Positions 30,040 through 40,009 of a stretch of DNA of 64,000 nucleotides are shown here, in pieces. The notes below the pieces were generated by a model. That model did not search any database and was not told where the DNA came from. It saw nothing but the letters and a program-made list of their open reading frames with translations. Source of the stretch: Janibacter endophyticus (GTDB lineage: Bacteria; Actinomycetota; Actinomycetes; Actinomycetales; Dermatophilaceae); NCBI RefSeq assembly GCF_016888335.1, contig NZ_JAFEJG010000004.1:1116001-1180000 (forward strand), read 5' to 3'. The translations under genes were made by a program, and so were the position numbers. How positions within the stretch are numbered: position 1 is the stretch's first letter; every line of letters begins with the position of its first letter.

Positions 30040-30067
30040 ACCCTAGCGGGCGTCTGGCATGCCAGAC
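30040..30067. promoter_or_regulatory. iclR -10 box and hut operator palindrome
   Basis: The minus-strand -10 of iclR is TAGGGT (30045-30040). Seven bases further is the perfect palindrome GTCTGGCATGCCAGAC (30052-30067), placed to affect both the iclR promoter and hutH. Confidence 0.7.
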
Positions 30068-30122
30068 ACAACCGGCTGCGCCGCTATGGCGCCGGCCGCG
30101 TCGCGGGTCCACGCTGAGGAGC

Positions 30123-31693
30123 ATGCGCCATCCCGAGCACGTCCCCTGCGTCGACGAGGTCACCGTCGGCGACCGTCCGCTCACCGTCGACGAGGTCGCC
30201 GCCGTGGCTCGGCACGGCGCCCGCGTCGATATCTCCGATGCGGCCCAGGGCCAGGTCGCCCACGCCCGCGCCGTCGTCGAGCAGCTCGCCCACGACACGG
30301 TGCCGCACTACGGCGTCTCGACGGGCTTCGGCGCGCTCGCGACGACCCACATCCCGCTCGAGAAGCGAGCCCAGCTGCAGCGCTCGCTCGTGCGCAGTCA
30401 CGCCGCCGGCATGGGCAACCCGGTCGAGGACGAGGTCGTCCGCGCGCTCATGCTCCTGCGCATCCAGACCCTCGCGACCGGGCACACCGGTATCCGTCCG
30501 GAGACGCTCGACCTCTACGTCGCGCTGCTCAACCACGGCATCACGCCGGTCGTCCACGAGTTCGGGTCCCTCGGCTGCTCGGGTGACCTCGCCCCGCTGT
30601 CGCACTGCGCGCTCGTCCTCATGGGCGAAGGGATGGTCCGCTCGGCTGACGGAGGGGTCGAGGACGCGGCCGCCGCGCTGGCGCGCGCCGGGCTGACCCC
30701 GTCGAGCTCGAGGAGAAGGAGGGCCTGGCCCTCATCAACGGCACCGACGGCATGCTCGGGATGCTCGCCCTGGCCATCGTCGACCTGCGGCGCCTGCTGA
30801 CGACGGCCGACATCGCCTGCGCGATGAGCGTCGAGGGGCTGCTCGGGACCGACGACGTCTTCGCTGCCGACCTCCAGGCACTGCGCCCGCACCCGGGCCA
30901 GGCGCTCTCGGCGGCCAACATGCGGGCGGTGCTCTCGGGCAGCCCGATCCGTGACTCGCACCGTGACCCCGAGGCGTGCACCCGGGTCCAGGACGCGTAC
31001 TCCCTGCGCTGCGCGCCCCAGGTCCACGGCGCCGCGCGGGACACCCTCGCGCACGCGCTGACCGTGGCCGAGCGCGAGCTCGCGGCCGCGATCGACAACC
31101 CGGTCGTCACCGACGACGGACGTGTCGAGAGCAACGGCAACTTCCACGGGGCCCCGGTCGCCTACGTCCTCGACTTCCTCGCGATCGTCGCCGCCGACGT
31201 CGCGAGCATGAGCGAGCGGCGGACCGACCGCTTCCTCGACGTCGCGCGCAACCACGGGCTGCCGCCCTTCCTCGCGGACGATCCGGGCGTGGACTCCGGA
31301 CTGATGATCGCGCAGTACACGGCGGCCGGGATCGTCAGCGAGCTCAAGCGCCTCGCCGCCCCGGCGAGCGTCGACTCGATCCCGAGCAGCGCGATGCAGG
31401 AGGACCACGTGTCGATGGGCTGGCACGCCGGCCGCAAGCTGCGCACGGTGGTCGACGGGCTCGCTCGGGTGCTCACCGTCGAGCTCGTTGCAGCCGCCCG
31501 AGGGATCCAGCTCCGGGCCCCGCTCGAGCCATCCCCGGCGACCGCCGCCGTCATCGCCGAGCTCGACTCGCTCGGCCCGACGACACCGGGCCCAGACCGG
31601 TTCCTCGCGCAGGACCTCGGCGCCTGCTTCATGACCGTCCACGACGGCGGCCCGGTCCTCGCGGCCGAGTCCGTCACCGGCCCGCTGCACTGA
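30123..31693 (+). pseudogene. hutH: Histidine ammonia-lyase, interrupted by a -1 frameshift
   Basis: The first part (30123 to about 30700) encodes the N-terminus with YGVSTGFGALA and the cofactor-forming loop GSLGCSGDLAPLSH (Cys-Ser-Gly instead of the commoner Ala-Ser-Gly). At the CCCC run 30697-30700 the frame slips: with one more C it would read GLTPVELEEKEGLALINGTDG and continue in the second frame to the stop at 31693. The repaired protein would be about 523 residues, normal for HutH, with all later motifs intact (FHGAPVAYVLDFLAIV, QEDHVSMGWHAGRKL). Either a recent inactivating deletion, programmed slippage, or a sequencing error in a C-run. Confidence 0.8.
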
Positions 31694-31705
31694 CAGGAGA
31701 TCACC

Positions 31706-33415
31706 ATGGAAGGCGCTCGCCCCGTCCGTGCCCCGCGCGGCACCGACCTCACGGCCAAGAGCTGGCAGACCGAGGCCCCGCTGCGCATGCTCATGAACAA
31801 CCTCGACCCCGAGGTCGCCGAGCGTCCCGACGACCTCGTCGTCTACGGCGGCACCGGCCGGGCGGCGCGCTCGTGGGAGGCCTTCGACGCGATCGTCGCC
31901 AGCCTCGCCGACCTCGAGCCGGACGAGACGCTGCTCGTGCAGTCGGGCAAGCCGGTCGGCATCTTCCGCACCCACGAGTGGGCACCCCGCGTGCTCATCG
32001 CCAACTCCAACCTCGTCGGCGACTGGGCCACCTGGCCCGAGTTCCGCAAGCTCGAGGCAGAAGGTCTCATGATGTACGGCCAGATGACGGCCGGGTCGTG
32101 GATCTACATCGCGACCCAGGGGATCCTCCAGGGGACCTTCGAGACCTTCGCCGCGGTGGCCAAGAAGATGCACGCCGACGGGCGCATCCCCGAGCCGACC
32201 CTGGCCGGCACGCTGACGATCACCGGTGGCTGCGGCGGCATGGGCGGCGCCCAGCCGCTCGCGGTGACGCTCAACGGTGGCGCCGTGCTCGTCGTCGACG
32301 TCGACGAGGCCCGCCTGCAGCGTCGGGTCTCCAAGCGCTACCTCGACGAGGTCGCCCCGGACCTCGACACGGCGCTCGCGCGCCTGCAGGAGGCGAAGGG
32401 GGAGCGCCGTGCCCTGTCGGTCGGCCTGGTCGGCAACGCTGCCGCGGTCTTCCCCGAGGTGCTGCGGCGCCACCAGGCGGGCGAGATCACCGTCGACGTC
32501 GTCACCGACCAGACGAGCGCGCACGACCCGCTGAGCTATCTCCCGGTCGAGTACGCGACGGACGAGTGGGAGCGCGAGGCCGCGGCCGACCCGGAGGGCT
32601 TCACCAAGAAGGCCCGTGAGTCGATGGCCGCGCAGGTCGAGTCGATGGTCGGGTTCCAGGACGAGGGGGCCGAGGTCTTCGACTACGGCAACTCGATCCG
32701 GGACGAGGCGCGGCACGCGGGGTACGGCCGGGCCTTCGAGTTCCCCGGCTTCGTCCCGGCGTACATCCGCCCGCTCTTCTGCGAGGGGCTCGGACCCTTC
32801 CGCTGGGTGGCGCTGTCCGGCGACCCCGAGGACATCGCGGTCACCGACGCGGCGCTCAAGGAGCTCTTCCCGGACGACGAGCACCTGCACCACTGGCTGG
32901 ACGCCGCGGCCGAGCACGTCGAGTACGAGGGGCTGCCCGCGCGGATCTGCTGGCTCGGCTACGGCGAGCGCCACCAGGCCGGGATGCTCTTCAACGAGCT
33001 CGTCCGCGACGGCAAGGTCACGGCGCCCATCGTCATCGGGCGCGACCACCTCGACTCCGGCTCGGTCGCCTCGCCCTATCGGGAGACCGAGGGGATGCTC
33101 GACGGCTCCGACGCGATCGCCGACTGGCCGCTGCTCAACGCGCTCACCGCGACCTCGTCGGGTGCGACCTGGGTGTCGATCCACCACGGCGGCGGGGTCG
33201 GCATCGGTCGCTCGATCCACGCCGGGCAGGTGGGTGTCGCCGACGGGACCGACCTCGCCGCGCAGAAGCTCGAGCGGCTCCTCACCAACGACCCCGGCAT
33301 GGGCGTGCTGCGGCACGTCGACGCCGGCTACTCGCGGGCGGTCGAGGTCGCCGCGGAGCGTGGGGTGCGCGTCCCGATGACGCCGCGCGTGCGGGACGAC
33401 AGGATGGACGCGTGA
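31706..33415 (+). CDS. hutU: Urocanate hydratase
   Basis: 569 residues, complete. Diagnostic blocks are the N-terminal [14 protein letters not shown], the NAD-binding [33 protein letters not shown], and the C-terminal [20 protein letters not shown]. It turns urocanate into imidazolonepropionate using bound NAD+. It follows hutH by 12 nt and overlaps hutG by 4 nt. That it is fully intact argues that the pathway is still under selection despite the hutH frameshift. Confidence 0.95.
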   Translation: MEGARPVRAPRGTDLTAKSWQTEAPLRMLMNNLDPEVAERPDDLVVYGGTGRAARSWEAFDAIVASLADLEPDETLLVQSGKPVGIFRTHEWAPRVLIANSNLVGDWATWPEFRKLEAEGLMMYGQMTAGSWIYIATQGILQGTFETFAAVAKKMHADGRIPEPTLAGTLTITGGCGGMGGAQPLAVTLNGGAVLVVDVDEARLQRRVSKRYLDEVAPDLDTALARLQEAKGERRALSVGLVGNAAAVFPEVLRRHQAGEITVDVVTDQTSAHDPLSYLPVEYATDEWEREAAADPEGFTKKARESMAAQVESMVGFQDEGAEVFDYGNSIRDEARHAGYGRAFEFPGFVPAYIRPLFCEGLGPFRWVALSGDPEDIAVTDAALKELFPDDEHLHHWLDAAAEHVEYEGLPARICWLGYGERHQAGMLFNELVRDGKVTAPIVIGRDHLDSGSVASPYRETEGMLDGSDAIADWPLLNALTATSSGATWVSIHHGGGVGIGRSIHAGQVGVADGTDLAAQKLERLLTNDPGMGVLRHVDAGYSRAVEVAAERGVRVPMTPRVRDDRMDA

Positions 33416-34326
33416 CGACCTTCGACTGGAGCGGGCGCGACGACGGGCACGGCCCCGAGCACCAGCGCTTCTGGCGGACGGTCGCGCCGTCCGGCCCCGC
33501 GGACGCGGCGATCGTCGGCTTCGTGAGCGACGAGGGCGTGAGCCGCAACGGAGGACGTGCTGGAGCGGCCGAGGGGCCGTCGCACCTGCGGACGGCGCTC
33601 GCGTCCCTCGCCGTCCACGGTGAGCTCACCGTCCTCGACCACGGCGACGTCGTCGTGGACGGGGCGGATCTCGAGGACGGTCAGCGACGACTCGGGCAGG
33701 CGGTGGAGGCAGCCCGTCAGCACGCCCCGCTGACCGTCGTGCTCGGCGGTGGTCACGAGACGGCGTGGGGCAGCTACCTGGGGCTGGGCGCGCACCCGGG
33801 GCTGGGCGTCCTCAACCTCGACGCACACTTCGACCTCCGGGAGGCCGACCGGGCGACGTCCGGCACCCCCTTCCTCCAGGTCGCGCGCGACCGGCAGGAC
33901 CGCGGGCTACCCGTCCGCTACGCCGTGGTCGGCATCAGCGAGACCGGCAACACGGGGGCGCTCTTCACCACCGCGCGCGACCTTGGTGCCGAGTGGCTCC
34001 TGGATGACGAGTGCCAGGAGCCCTCGACCCCGGTCGCCTTCGTCCGGCGCTTCCTCGACGGGCTCGACGAGGTCTACCTCTCGATCGACCTCGACGTCCT
34101 GCCCGCCTCCGCAGCCCCCGGGGTGAGCGCTCCTGCGTCACTGGGAGTGCCCCCCTTCGTCATCCAGTCGGTCTGCGACGCCGTGGCCGACAGCGGCCGC
34201 CTCGTGCACCTCGACGTCACCGAGCTCAACCCGCGGCTCGACGTCGACGACCGGACCGCGAAGGTCGCGGCCCGGCTTGTCCACCGGATCATCACCCGGG
34301 CGAGCGCCGCGAGGGGGGCCTCATGA
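33412..34326 (+). CDS. hutG: Formimidoylglutamase
   Basis: 304 residues of the arginase/agmatinase fold. Manganese ligands are in [21 protein letters not shown] and [10 protein letters not shown]. It hydrolyses N-formimidoyl-glutamate to glutamate and formamide, so this organism uses the direct hut branch. GTG start overlapping the hutU stop; its own stop overlaps hutI by 4 nt. Confidence 0.93.
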   Translation: MTTFDWSGRDDGHGPEHQRFWRTVAPSGPADAAIVGFVSDEGVSRNGGRAGAAEGPSHLRTALASLAVHGELTVLDHGDVVVDGADLEDGQRRLGQAVEAARQHAPLTVVLGGGHETAWGSYLGLGAHPGLGVLNLDAHFDLREADRATSGTPFLQVARDRQDRGLPVRYAVVGISETGNTGALFTTARDLGAEWLLDDECQEPSTPVAFVRRFLDGLDEVYLSIDLDVLPASAAPGVSAPASLGVPPFVIQSVCDAVADSGRLVHLDVTELNPRLDVDDRTAKVAARLVHRIITRASAARGAS

Positions 34327-35489
34327 GCGCCACCCTCGTCAGCGGCATCGGCGAGCTCGTCACCTGCGACGGCACGGGCGAAGGGGGAGCGGGCGCCTGC
34401 GCCGGTCACGCGCTCGTCATCGAGGGTGACCGGGTCGCGTGGGTCGGTCCCGAGGCCGGGGCGCCGGCTGCCGACCGCGTCGTCGACGTCGAGGGCCGGT
34501 GCGTCCTCCCCGCCTTCGTGGACAGCCACGCCCACCTCGTCTTCGCCGGCGACCGGTCGGCGGAGTTCGCCGCCCGGATGAGTGGGCTGGCCTACGACGG
34601 CGGCGGGATCGCGACCACTGTGGCGGCGACCGCGGCGGCGACCGACGACGCGCTGCGCGGTCTCGTCGCCGCGCGCGTCGCCGAGATGCGGTCACAGGGG
34701 ACCGGCACGGTCGAGATCAAGTCCGGTTACGGGCTGGACGCCGAGCAGGAGGCCCGCGCCCTGCGCATCGCGCGCGAGGTGACCGACGAGACGACCTACC
34801 TCGGTGCGCACGTCGTGCCCCCCGCCTTCGCCGACGACCGGGCCGGGTACCTCGACCTCGTGACCGGCGAGATGCTCGCCGCGTGCGCCCCCTTCGCCCG
34901 CTGGGTCGACGTCTTCTGCGAGCCGGCCTCGGCCCACGCCTTCGACGGCGAGGAGTCGCGCCGCGTGCTCGAGGCCGGTCGCGCTGCGGGGCTCGGGCTG
35001 CGGGTCCACGGCAACCAGCTCGACCACGGCCCCGGGGTGCAGCTCGCCTGCGAGCTCGAGGCCGCCAGCGTCGACCACTGCACCTACCTCTCCGGCGCGG
35101 ACGTCGAGGCTCTCGTGGGCGCCGCGGCGACGACGACCGCGACGCTGCTGCCGGGCGTGGAGTTCTCGACCCGCTCGCCGTACCCGGACGCCCGGGCGCT
35201 CCTCGACGCCGGCGCGAGCATCGCGCTCGCGACGGACTGCAACCCGGGCACCTGCTACTCGACGTCCATGCCCTTCGTCATCGCCCTCGCGGTCCGTGAG
35301 ATGGGGCTGACTCCCTCAGAAGCCGTGGTGGCCGCGACCGCCGGTGGGGCGCGGGCGCTGCGTCGAGACGACATCGGCCGGCTCGTCGTCGGGTCGCGCG
35401 CGGACCTCGCAGTGCTCGAGGCCCCGAGCCACACGCACCTGGCGTACCGGCCGGGGGTGCCGCTCGCCCGCCGGCTCGACCTGCCGTGA
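34323..35489 (+). CDS. hutI: Imidazolonepropionase
   Basis: 388 residues of the amidohydrolase superfamily. The metal motif is [29 protein letters not shown] and the final metal aspartate in LATDCNPGT follow. It opens the imidazolone ring. The start ATG sits in ATGA with the hutG stop. A GCGAAGGGGG copy (34379) encodes an extra Gly-Glu-Gly-Gly loop near the N-terminus. It ends 5 nt from the convergent rmuC. Confidence 0.93.
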   Translation: MSATLVSGIGELVTCDGTGEGGAGACAGHALVIEGDRVAWVGPEAGAPAADRVVDVEGRCVLPAFVDSHAHLVFAGDRSAEFAARMSGLAYDGGGIATTVAATAAATDDALRGLVAARVAEMRSQGTGTVEIKSGYGLDAEQEARALRIAREVTDETTYLGAHVVPPAFADDRAGYLDLVTGEMLAACAPFARWVDVFCEPASAHAFDGEESRRVLEAGRAAGLGLRVHGNQLDHGPGVQLACELEAASVDHCTYLSGADVEALVGAAATTTATLLPGVEFSTRSPYPDARALLDAGASIALATDCNPGTCYSTSMPFVIALAVREMGLTPSEAVVAATAGGARALRRDDIGRLVVGSRADLAVLEAPSHTHLAYRPGVPLARRLDLP

Positions 35490-35494
35490 GGCGT

Positions 35495-36724
35495 TCAGCC
35501 TGCGTGGCGACGCGCGGGGTCCACCGGGGCGGTCTCGTCTGACCGGAGTCCGTCGAGGTCGATCTCGGGCCGTCCGTCCTCGGCCGTCACCGCGTCGAGC
35601 AGCTCGGGCGCGGTGAGCACCCGGGGCCCGGCATCTGTCGGTGCGAGCCGCGACAGCTCGTCCTGCGCGATCCCGAGGTCGGTGAAGCGCCGCGCGCTCA
35701 CGAGGACGCGGGTCTCGAGCGTGCCGACCATGGCGTTGTAGCTCTCGACGCTGCGCCGGAGCGAGTCGCCCATCTTCGTCACGTGACCGCCGAGCGTGCC
35801 GAGCCGGGCGTGCAGCTCGGTCCCGAGGGCGAGCAGCTCCTGCGCGCTGCGGGTCAGCGAGTCCTGCTGCCAGGTGAAGGCGACCGTGCGGAGCAGCGCG
35901 AGCAGCGTGCTGGGCGATGCCAGCACGACCTTGCGCCGCATCGCCTCCTCGTGCAGGCCAGGGTTCTTCGCCAGGGCGGCCGCGAGCGTCGCGTCCGTCG
36001 GGACGAAGCAGACGACCATCTCGGGGGTGACGTCGAAGGCGGTCCAGTACTCCTTGGACTCCAGGCTCTGGACGTGCCGGCGCAGGGCCGCGGCATGACG
36101 GTCGAGCGCTGCGGCCTGCTCCGGCGGGGCGAGGCCCTCCGCCTGCGCGGCGAGCCAGTCGCTCATCGGCGCCTTGGCGTCGATGACGAGGACCTTGCCA
36201 CCGGGGAGGGCGACGACGACGTCGGGCCGTACGGCCACCCCTTCGCGCGTCACCGCGCTCACCTGGTCGTCGAAGTCGCACCGCGCCATCAGCCCGGCCA
36301 CCTCGAGGACCCGGCGCAACTGGACCTCACCCCAGCTCCCCCGGACCGAGGACACCCGCAGGGACCCGGCCAACGAGGCCGTCTCGCGCCCCACCAGGGA
36401 CGTGGACTCCTCGACCCGGCCGAGTGCCTCACGGACCGTCGCGAACTGGTCGACCCGGTCGCGCTCCAGCGTCTCGACCTGGGCCTCGACGCGACGCAGC
36501 GCTGCCTGCAGCGGCGTCAGCGCCGCCGCGGTCTGGGCGTCGTCGCTCACCGCCGCCTCCAGGTCGACCACGCGCTCACGCAGCCCGTCCCGCTCTGCCC
36601 GGGTCCCGGCGAGCTCGGCGGCCGTGGCTGCCCCCGCCGAGGCGGCCGCAGCCCGGGCCCACGACCAGGCGAGCAGCGCACCCACGACGAGCCCGATGAG
36701 CAGTCCCACGAAGAGCATCTCCAT
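35495..36724 (-). CDS. rmuC: DNA recombination protein RmuC
   Basis: 409 residues. An N-terminal membrane helix (about 3-20) is followed by a coiled coil (about 35-115, ERDGLRERVVDLEAAV) and the RmuC nuclease-like domain with RGSWGEVQLRRVLEVAGL, VLVIDAKAPMSDWLAA and FVPTDATLAAAL. RmuC limits inversions at short inverted repeats, which is of interest in a genome so rich in palindromic motifs. The ATG at 36724 starts right at the membrane helix. Confidence 0.92.
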   Translation of the reverse strand: MEMLFVGLLIGLVVGALLAWSWARAAAASAGAATAAELAGTRAERDGLRERVVDLEAAVSDDAQTAAALTPLQAALRRVEAQVETLERDRVDQFATVREALGRVEESTSLVGRETASLAGSLRVSSVRGSWGEVQLRRVLEVAGLMARCDFDDQVSAVTREGVAVRPDVVVALPGGKVLVIDAKAPMSDWLAAQAEGLAPPEQAAALDRHAAALRRHVQSLESKEYWTAFDVTPEMVVCFVPTDATLAAALAKNPGLHEEAMRRKVVLASPSTLLALLRTVAFTWQQDSLTRSAQELLALGTELHARLGTLGGHVTKMGDSLRRSVESYNAMVGTLETRVLVSARRFTDLGIAQDELSRLAPTDAGPRVLTAPELLDAVTAEDGRPEIDLDGLRSDETAPVDPARRHAG

Positions 36725-36815
36725 GGGTGCCACCCAACCAGGGACCACCGACAGCCCTTCGAGCCTCGCTGGCGCTCGCACCTCTGGGAGCAGGAGGTCC
36801 GCGTAGGGTCGGGGC

Positions 36816-37388
36816 ATGGCACGGCTGGAGCGCACGGAGCACGAGGTCAAGGACGAGGTCCAGGGGCCCGAGGGCGACCAGGGGCCCGATCTCGCCTCCG
36901 AGAAGGGTCGCCGGGCCTTCATCCGCGTCCTCAACTCGCGTCTGCCGAAGAAGCGCGTCATCGCCCAGGGCGTCCTGCGGACCGAGGACGACGAGGTGCT
37001 CCTCTGCGAGCTCGTCTACAAGAAGGACTGGGACCTGCCCGGCGGCGTCGTCGACCCGGGGGAGTCGCCGGCCGCCTGCGTCGTGCGCGAGGTCAAGGAG
37101 GAGCTCGGTCTCGACGTCACCGTCCAGGGACTGCTCGCCGTCAACTGGCTCCCGCCCTACCGCGGCTGGGACGACGCGCTGCTCGTGCTCTTCGACCTCG
37201 GGGTGGTGGACCGCTCCTTCACGGATGCCGCGGTCTTCCAGAGGCGCGAGATCAAGGGCGTCCACTGGTCCGGCGTCGAGGTGATCGCCGAGCGTGTCGC
37301 GCCGTACACCACGCGGATGCTCGCCGAGGTCGCGCTCGGGCGGGTCGAGGGCACCATGTACCTCGAGAACTCCGACGTGACCTCGTGA
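36816..37388 (+). CDS. NUDIX hydrolase
   Basis: 190 residues. The full NUDIX box is present as GGVVDPGESPAACVVREVKEELG, matching GX5EX7REUXEEXGU; written in parts, GGVVDPGE then REVKEELG. About 40 charged N-terminal residues precede the domain. The substrate (a nucleoside diphosphate linked to another moiety) cannot be read from sequence. TAGGGT ends 6 nt before the ATG (leaderless). The stop overlaps the next gene by 4 nt. Confidence 0.88.
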   Translation: MARLERTEHEVKDEVQGPEGDQGPDLASEKGRRAFIRVLNSRLPKKRVIAQGVLRTEDDEVLLCELVYKKDWDLPGGVVDPGESPAACVVREVKEELGLDVTVQGLLAVNWLPPYRGWDDALLVLFDLGVVDRSFTDAAVFQRREIKGVHWSGVEVIAERVAPYTTRMLAEVALGRVEGTMYLENSDVTS

Positions 37389-37624
37389 GCGCCCGTGAAC
37401 CTTCCCTCTTCGACGTCTGGGGTCGCGAGGTCGTCAAGGACGGCGTCCTCCTGCTGCTGGCCATGCCGCCTCTCGTCGGCCTGCTCTTCGTGCCCATGGG
37501 CCTGTCCAACGGCCGCTGGCTGCCGCCGCTCGCCGTCGTCGTCTGGGGTGGGCTCCTCTGGTGGCTGACCCGACGTGGCCTGCGGGCCTGGGTGGCCCGA
37601 GGGGGCGACCGGACGAAGGGGTGA
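37385..37624 (+). CDS. Small two-helix membrane protein
   Basis: 79 residues from GTG in GTGA, coupled to the NUDIX gene. A short polar N-terminus (SAREPSLFDVWGREVVK) is followed by two hydrophobic segments (about 21-38 and 46-61) and a basic tail. No family recognised. Its stop codon lies inside the loop of the terminator hairpin, so the last codons (TKG) and the terminator share sequence. Confidence 0.7.
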   Translation: MSAREPSLFDVWGREVVKDGVLLLLAMPPLVGLLFVPMGLSNGRWLPPLAVVVWGGLLWWLTRRGLRAWVARGGDRTKG

Positions 37625-37640
37625 GCGGCTCACCCCTTCG
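37614..37640. terminator. Terminator overlapping the stop of the small membrane protein gene
   Basis: CGAAGGGGTGAGC at 37614-37626 pairs with GCTCACCCCTTCG at 37628-37640 around a single G, so in practice an 11-bp stem with a short loop. The stop TGA (37622-37624) is part of the stem. Confidence 0.8.
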
Positions 37641-37662
37641 CCCCGACTAGACTCCTGAACCC

Positions 37663-38748
37663 GTGGCACTCTCCATCGGAATCGTCGGTCTCCCCAACGT
37701 CGGCAAGTCGACGATGTTCAACGCGCTGACGAAGAACAACGTCCTGGCCGCGAACTACCCCTTCGCGACCATCGAGCCCAACGTCGGCGTGGTCCCGCTG
37801 CCCGACCCGCGGCTCGCGAAGCTCGCCGAGATCTTCGGCAGCGCGCGCATCCTCCCGGCGACGGTGTCCTTCACCGACATCGCCGGCATCGTGCGTGGCG
37901 CGAGCGAGGGGGAGGGGCTGGGCAACAAGTTCCTCGCGAACATCCGCGAGTCCGACGCGATCTGCCAGGTGGTCCGCGCCTTCGTCGACGACGACGTGAC
38001 GCACGTCGACGGCAAGGTCGCCCCGGCCTCCGACATGGAGACGATCAACACCGAGCTGATCCTCGCCGACCTCCAGACGCTCGAGAGCGCGGTGCCGCGG
38101 CTCGAGAAGGAGGTCAAGGGCAAGAAGACCGACAAGGCCGTGCTCGACACCGCCCTCGCGGCGCGCGGCGTCCTCGAGGCCGGCGACACCCTCTTCGCGA
38201 AGGGCGCTGCCGCCGGTGTCGACATGGAGCTTGCCCGCCAGCTCGGCCTGCTCACGACCAAGCCTTTCCTCTACGTCTTCAACGTCGACGAGGACCAGCT
38301 GACCGACGAGGCGTTCCAGGCCGAGATGCAGGCGCTCGTCGAGCCGGCCGAGGCGATCTTCCTCAACGCGAAGCTCGAGTCCGAGGTCGCGGAGCTCGAC
38401 GACGAGGACGCGCGCGAGCTGCTTGAGTCCGTCGGCGTCGAGGAGCCGGGACTGGACCAGCTGGCGCACAAGGGGTTCCACACCCTCGGGCTGCAGACCT
38501 ACCTCACCGCCGGGCCCAAGGAGACGCGTGCCTGGACGATCCGCGTCGGCGACACCGCGCCCAAGGCGGCGGGCGTCATCCACACCGACTTCGAGCGGGG
38601 CTTCATCAAGGCCGAGGTGGTCTCCTTCGAGGACCTCGTCGCCGCCGGGTCGATGGCGGAGGCGAAGGCTGCCGGCAAGGTCCGCATGGAGGGCAAGGAC
38701 TACGTCATGGCCGACGGGGACGTCGTGGAGTTCCGCTTCAACGTCTGA
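37663..38748 (+). CDS. ychF: Redox-regulated ATPase YchF (Obg family)
   Basis: 361 residues. It starts MALSIGIVGLPNVGKSTMFN (Walker A), with ANYPFATIEPN as switch region, the usual NKxD replaced as in other YchF/OLA1 proteins (YVFNVDE), and a C-terminal TGS domain ending VMADGDVVEFRFNV. It binds ATP rather than GTP and associates with ribosomes. GTG start; TAGACT at 37648 lies 9 nt upstream. Confidence 0.95.
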   Translation: MALSIGIVGLPNVGKSTMFNALTKNNVLAANYPFATIEPNVGVVPLPDPRLAKLAEIFGSARILPATVSFTDIAGIVRGASEGEGLGNKFLANIRESDAICQVVRAFVDDDVTHVDGKVAPASDMETINTELILADLQTLESAVPRLEKEVKGKKTDKAVLDTALAARGVLEAGDTLFAKGAAAGVDMELARQLGLLTTKPFLYVFNVDEDQLTDEAFQAEMQALVEPAEAIFLNAKLESEVAELDDEDARELLESVGVEEPGLDQLAHKGFHTLGLQTYLTAGPKETRAWTIRVGDTAPKAAGVIHTDFERGFIKAEVVSFEDLVAAGSMAEAKAAGKVRMEGKDYVMADGDVVEFRFNV

Positions 38749-38768
38749 CGAGGCAGGGCGGTCAGTCG

Positions 38769-39452
38769 TCAGCGTCGGAAGACGAGCAGGGCGTCGGCGA
38801 CGAGGTCATGAGGGAGCACGTCCCACTCGATCGTCGTGATCCCGATCGGCGTCAGGTGCGCCGACAGCACCTCGTTGCAGTCATCGATCAAACGCGTGGT
38901 GGAGCCCCTGTGGCGGATGTCGGCGACGTTCCACACGACGAACCCTCCGGGTCTGACGAGCTCGGCGCACTGCGAGGCGACGAGACCGAGCTCGCGCAGG
39001 TAGCGCGGGTAGCTGCCGCCCTCTTCCTCGTAGGCGGTGAGCGGGTCCGCGTCATGGTGCGTCGCGGTCATGTACGGCGGTGAGGTGAGGACGAGGTCGA
39101 CGCTCCCTCTGGGGTCGGCAGGCAGGGGGTCGGACAGGAACCGCAGGAGGTCTCGCGCGTCGCCCTCGACGACGGACGCGGCCGGTACCTGACTGCGGAT
39201 GTGCTCGACCCGCTCGGGGAGCAGCTCGACGCCCAGTGTCCGCCGACCCAGCGCGACCGCACGGGTCAGCGTCGTGCCGAACCCGGCGAAGGGGTCGAGG
39301 ACGACCTCGTGCGGGGCTGTGCAGCGCTCGAGGACGTGGTCGACGACCGTCGGGGTCATGTGTACGTCCTCGTCGGCGCCGTGCGGTCGGGAGGCCACGA
39401 ACTCCCGGTGAGAGACGGTGAGGACCGGGTCGAGGGGAGAGCGCGCCGTCAC
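38769..39452 (-). CDS. Solitary SAM-dependent nucleic acid methyltransferase (TSPPY motif)
   Basis: 227 residues. SAM-binding motif I is VLDPFAGFGTT (about 51-61) and the catalytic motif IV is LVLTSPPY (about 120-127), as in amino-group methylases of DNA and in TRM11-like RNA methylases. No target-recognition domain is visible and no restriction enzyme is nearby, so either an orphan DNA methylase or an RNA enzyme. The GTG start overlaps the stop of the preceding gene by 4 nt. Confidence 0.75.
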   Translation of the reverse strand: MTARSPLDPVLTVSHREFVASRPHGADEDVHMTPTVVDHVLERCTAPHEVVLDPFAGFGTTLTRAVALGRRTLGVELLPERVEHIRSQVPAASVVEGDARDLLRFLSDPLPADPRGSVDLVLTSPPYMTATHHDADPLTAYEEEGGSYPRYLRELGLVASQCAELVRPGGFVVWNVADIRHRGSTTRLIDDCNEVLSAHLTPIGITTIEWDVLPHDLVADALLVFRR

Positions 39453-39934
39453 GCCGGCACGATTCTCAAGCGGTGCATCACGAGGCAAGCCAGGTCCCTC
39501 AGCTGCAGACGCCCGGAGTCCCGGACGATCGACTCCTGTCGGTCGTGGTCGGCGAGCGGCCGCGCCAGCAGAGCCTTCATGACGACCCGAAGGGGGAGGG
39601 GCATCTGAGAACCGGAGTCGCCGGCTCCCAGGGAGGACTGCACGACGAGGCGGCGCACCCCTTCGGCCCGCATCGCCTCGACGACCGCGTGGGTGACCGC
39701 GCTCCGGTGGTGGCGGACCCCCTTCGCGCCGCCGACGGTGACGACGACGGCGTCGGCCCCGGACAACGCGTCACGGACGCTCGTGGGGTCGGTCGCGTCG
39801 CCGGGGAGGTTCGTGACGCCGCTCGGGCCGTCCCCGCTCCGCGAGAGGGTCGTCACCTCGTGACCGGCGTCGCGCGCCGCCTCGGCCAGGCGCGCGCCCC
39901 TGCCCTTCGACCCACCGACGATGGTGATCCTCAT
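39449..39934 (-). CDS. NAD(P)-binding oxidoreductase-like protein, C-terminally truncated
   Basis: 161 residues. The N-terminal Rossmann motif (ITIVGGSKGRGARLAEAA) and VVVTVGGAKG identify the atypical short-chain dehydrogenase/NmrA-like NAD(P)H-binding family. Relatives of about 210 residues continue after DHDRQESIVRDSG with a conserved strand and helix; here that point is followed by an unrelated 20-residue tail (LQLRDLACLVMHRLRI). I infer a deletion or frameshift that removed the last fifth. TAGCGT ends 6 nt before the ATG (leaderless). Confidence 0.7.
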   Translation of the reverse strand: MRITIVGGSKGRGARLAEAARDAGHEVTTLSRSGDGPSGVTNLPGDATDPTSVRDALSGADAVVVTVGGAKGVRHHRSAVTHAVVEAMRAEGVRRLVVQSSLGAGDSGSQMPLPLRVVMKALLARPLADHDRQESIVRDSGRLQLRDLACLVMHRLRIVPA

Positions 39935-39989
39935 GCGGTCACGCTAGCCCGGGGTCGGTAGCGACAGCACCGGCCACGACGGCGAAGGT

Positions 39990-40009
39990 CTCACCACCCG
40001 GGTCGTGAG
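39990..40009. promoter_or_regulatory. 20-nt palindrome, candidate operator
   Basis: CTCACCACCC followed by GGGTCGTGAG, self-complementary at 9 of 10 positions, in the 166-nt gap between the divergent NAD(P)-binding gene and the rRNA methyltransferase gene. Otherwise the gap holds nothing recognisable. Confidence 0.4.
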
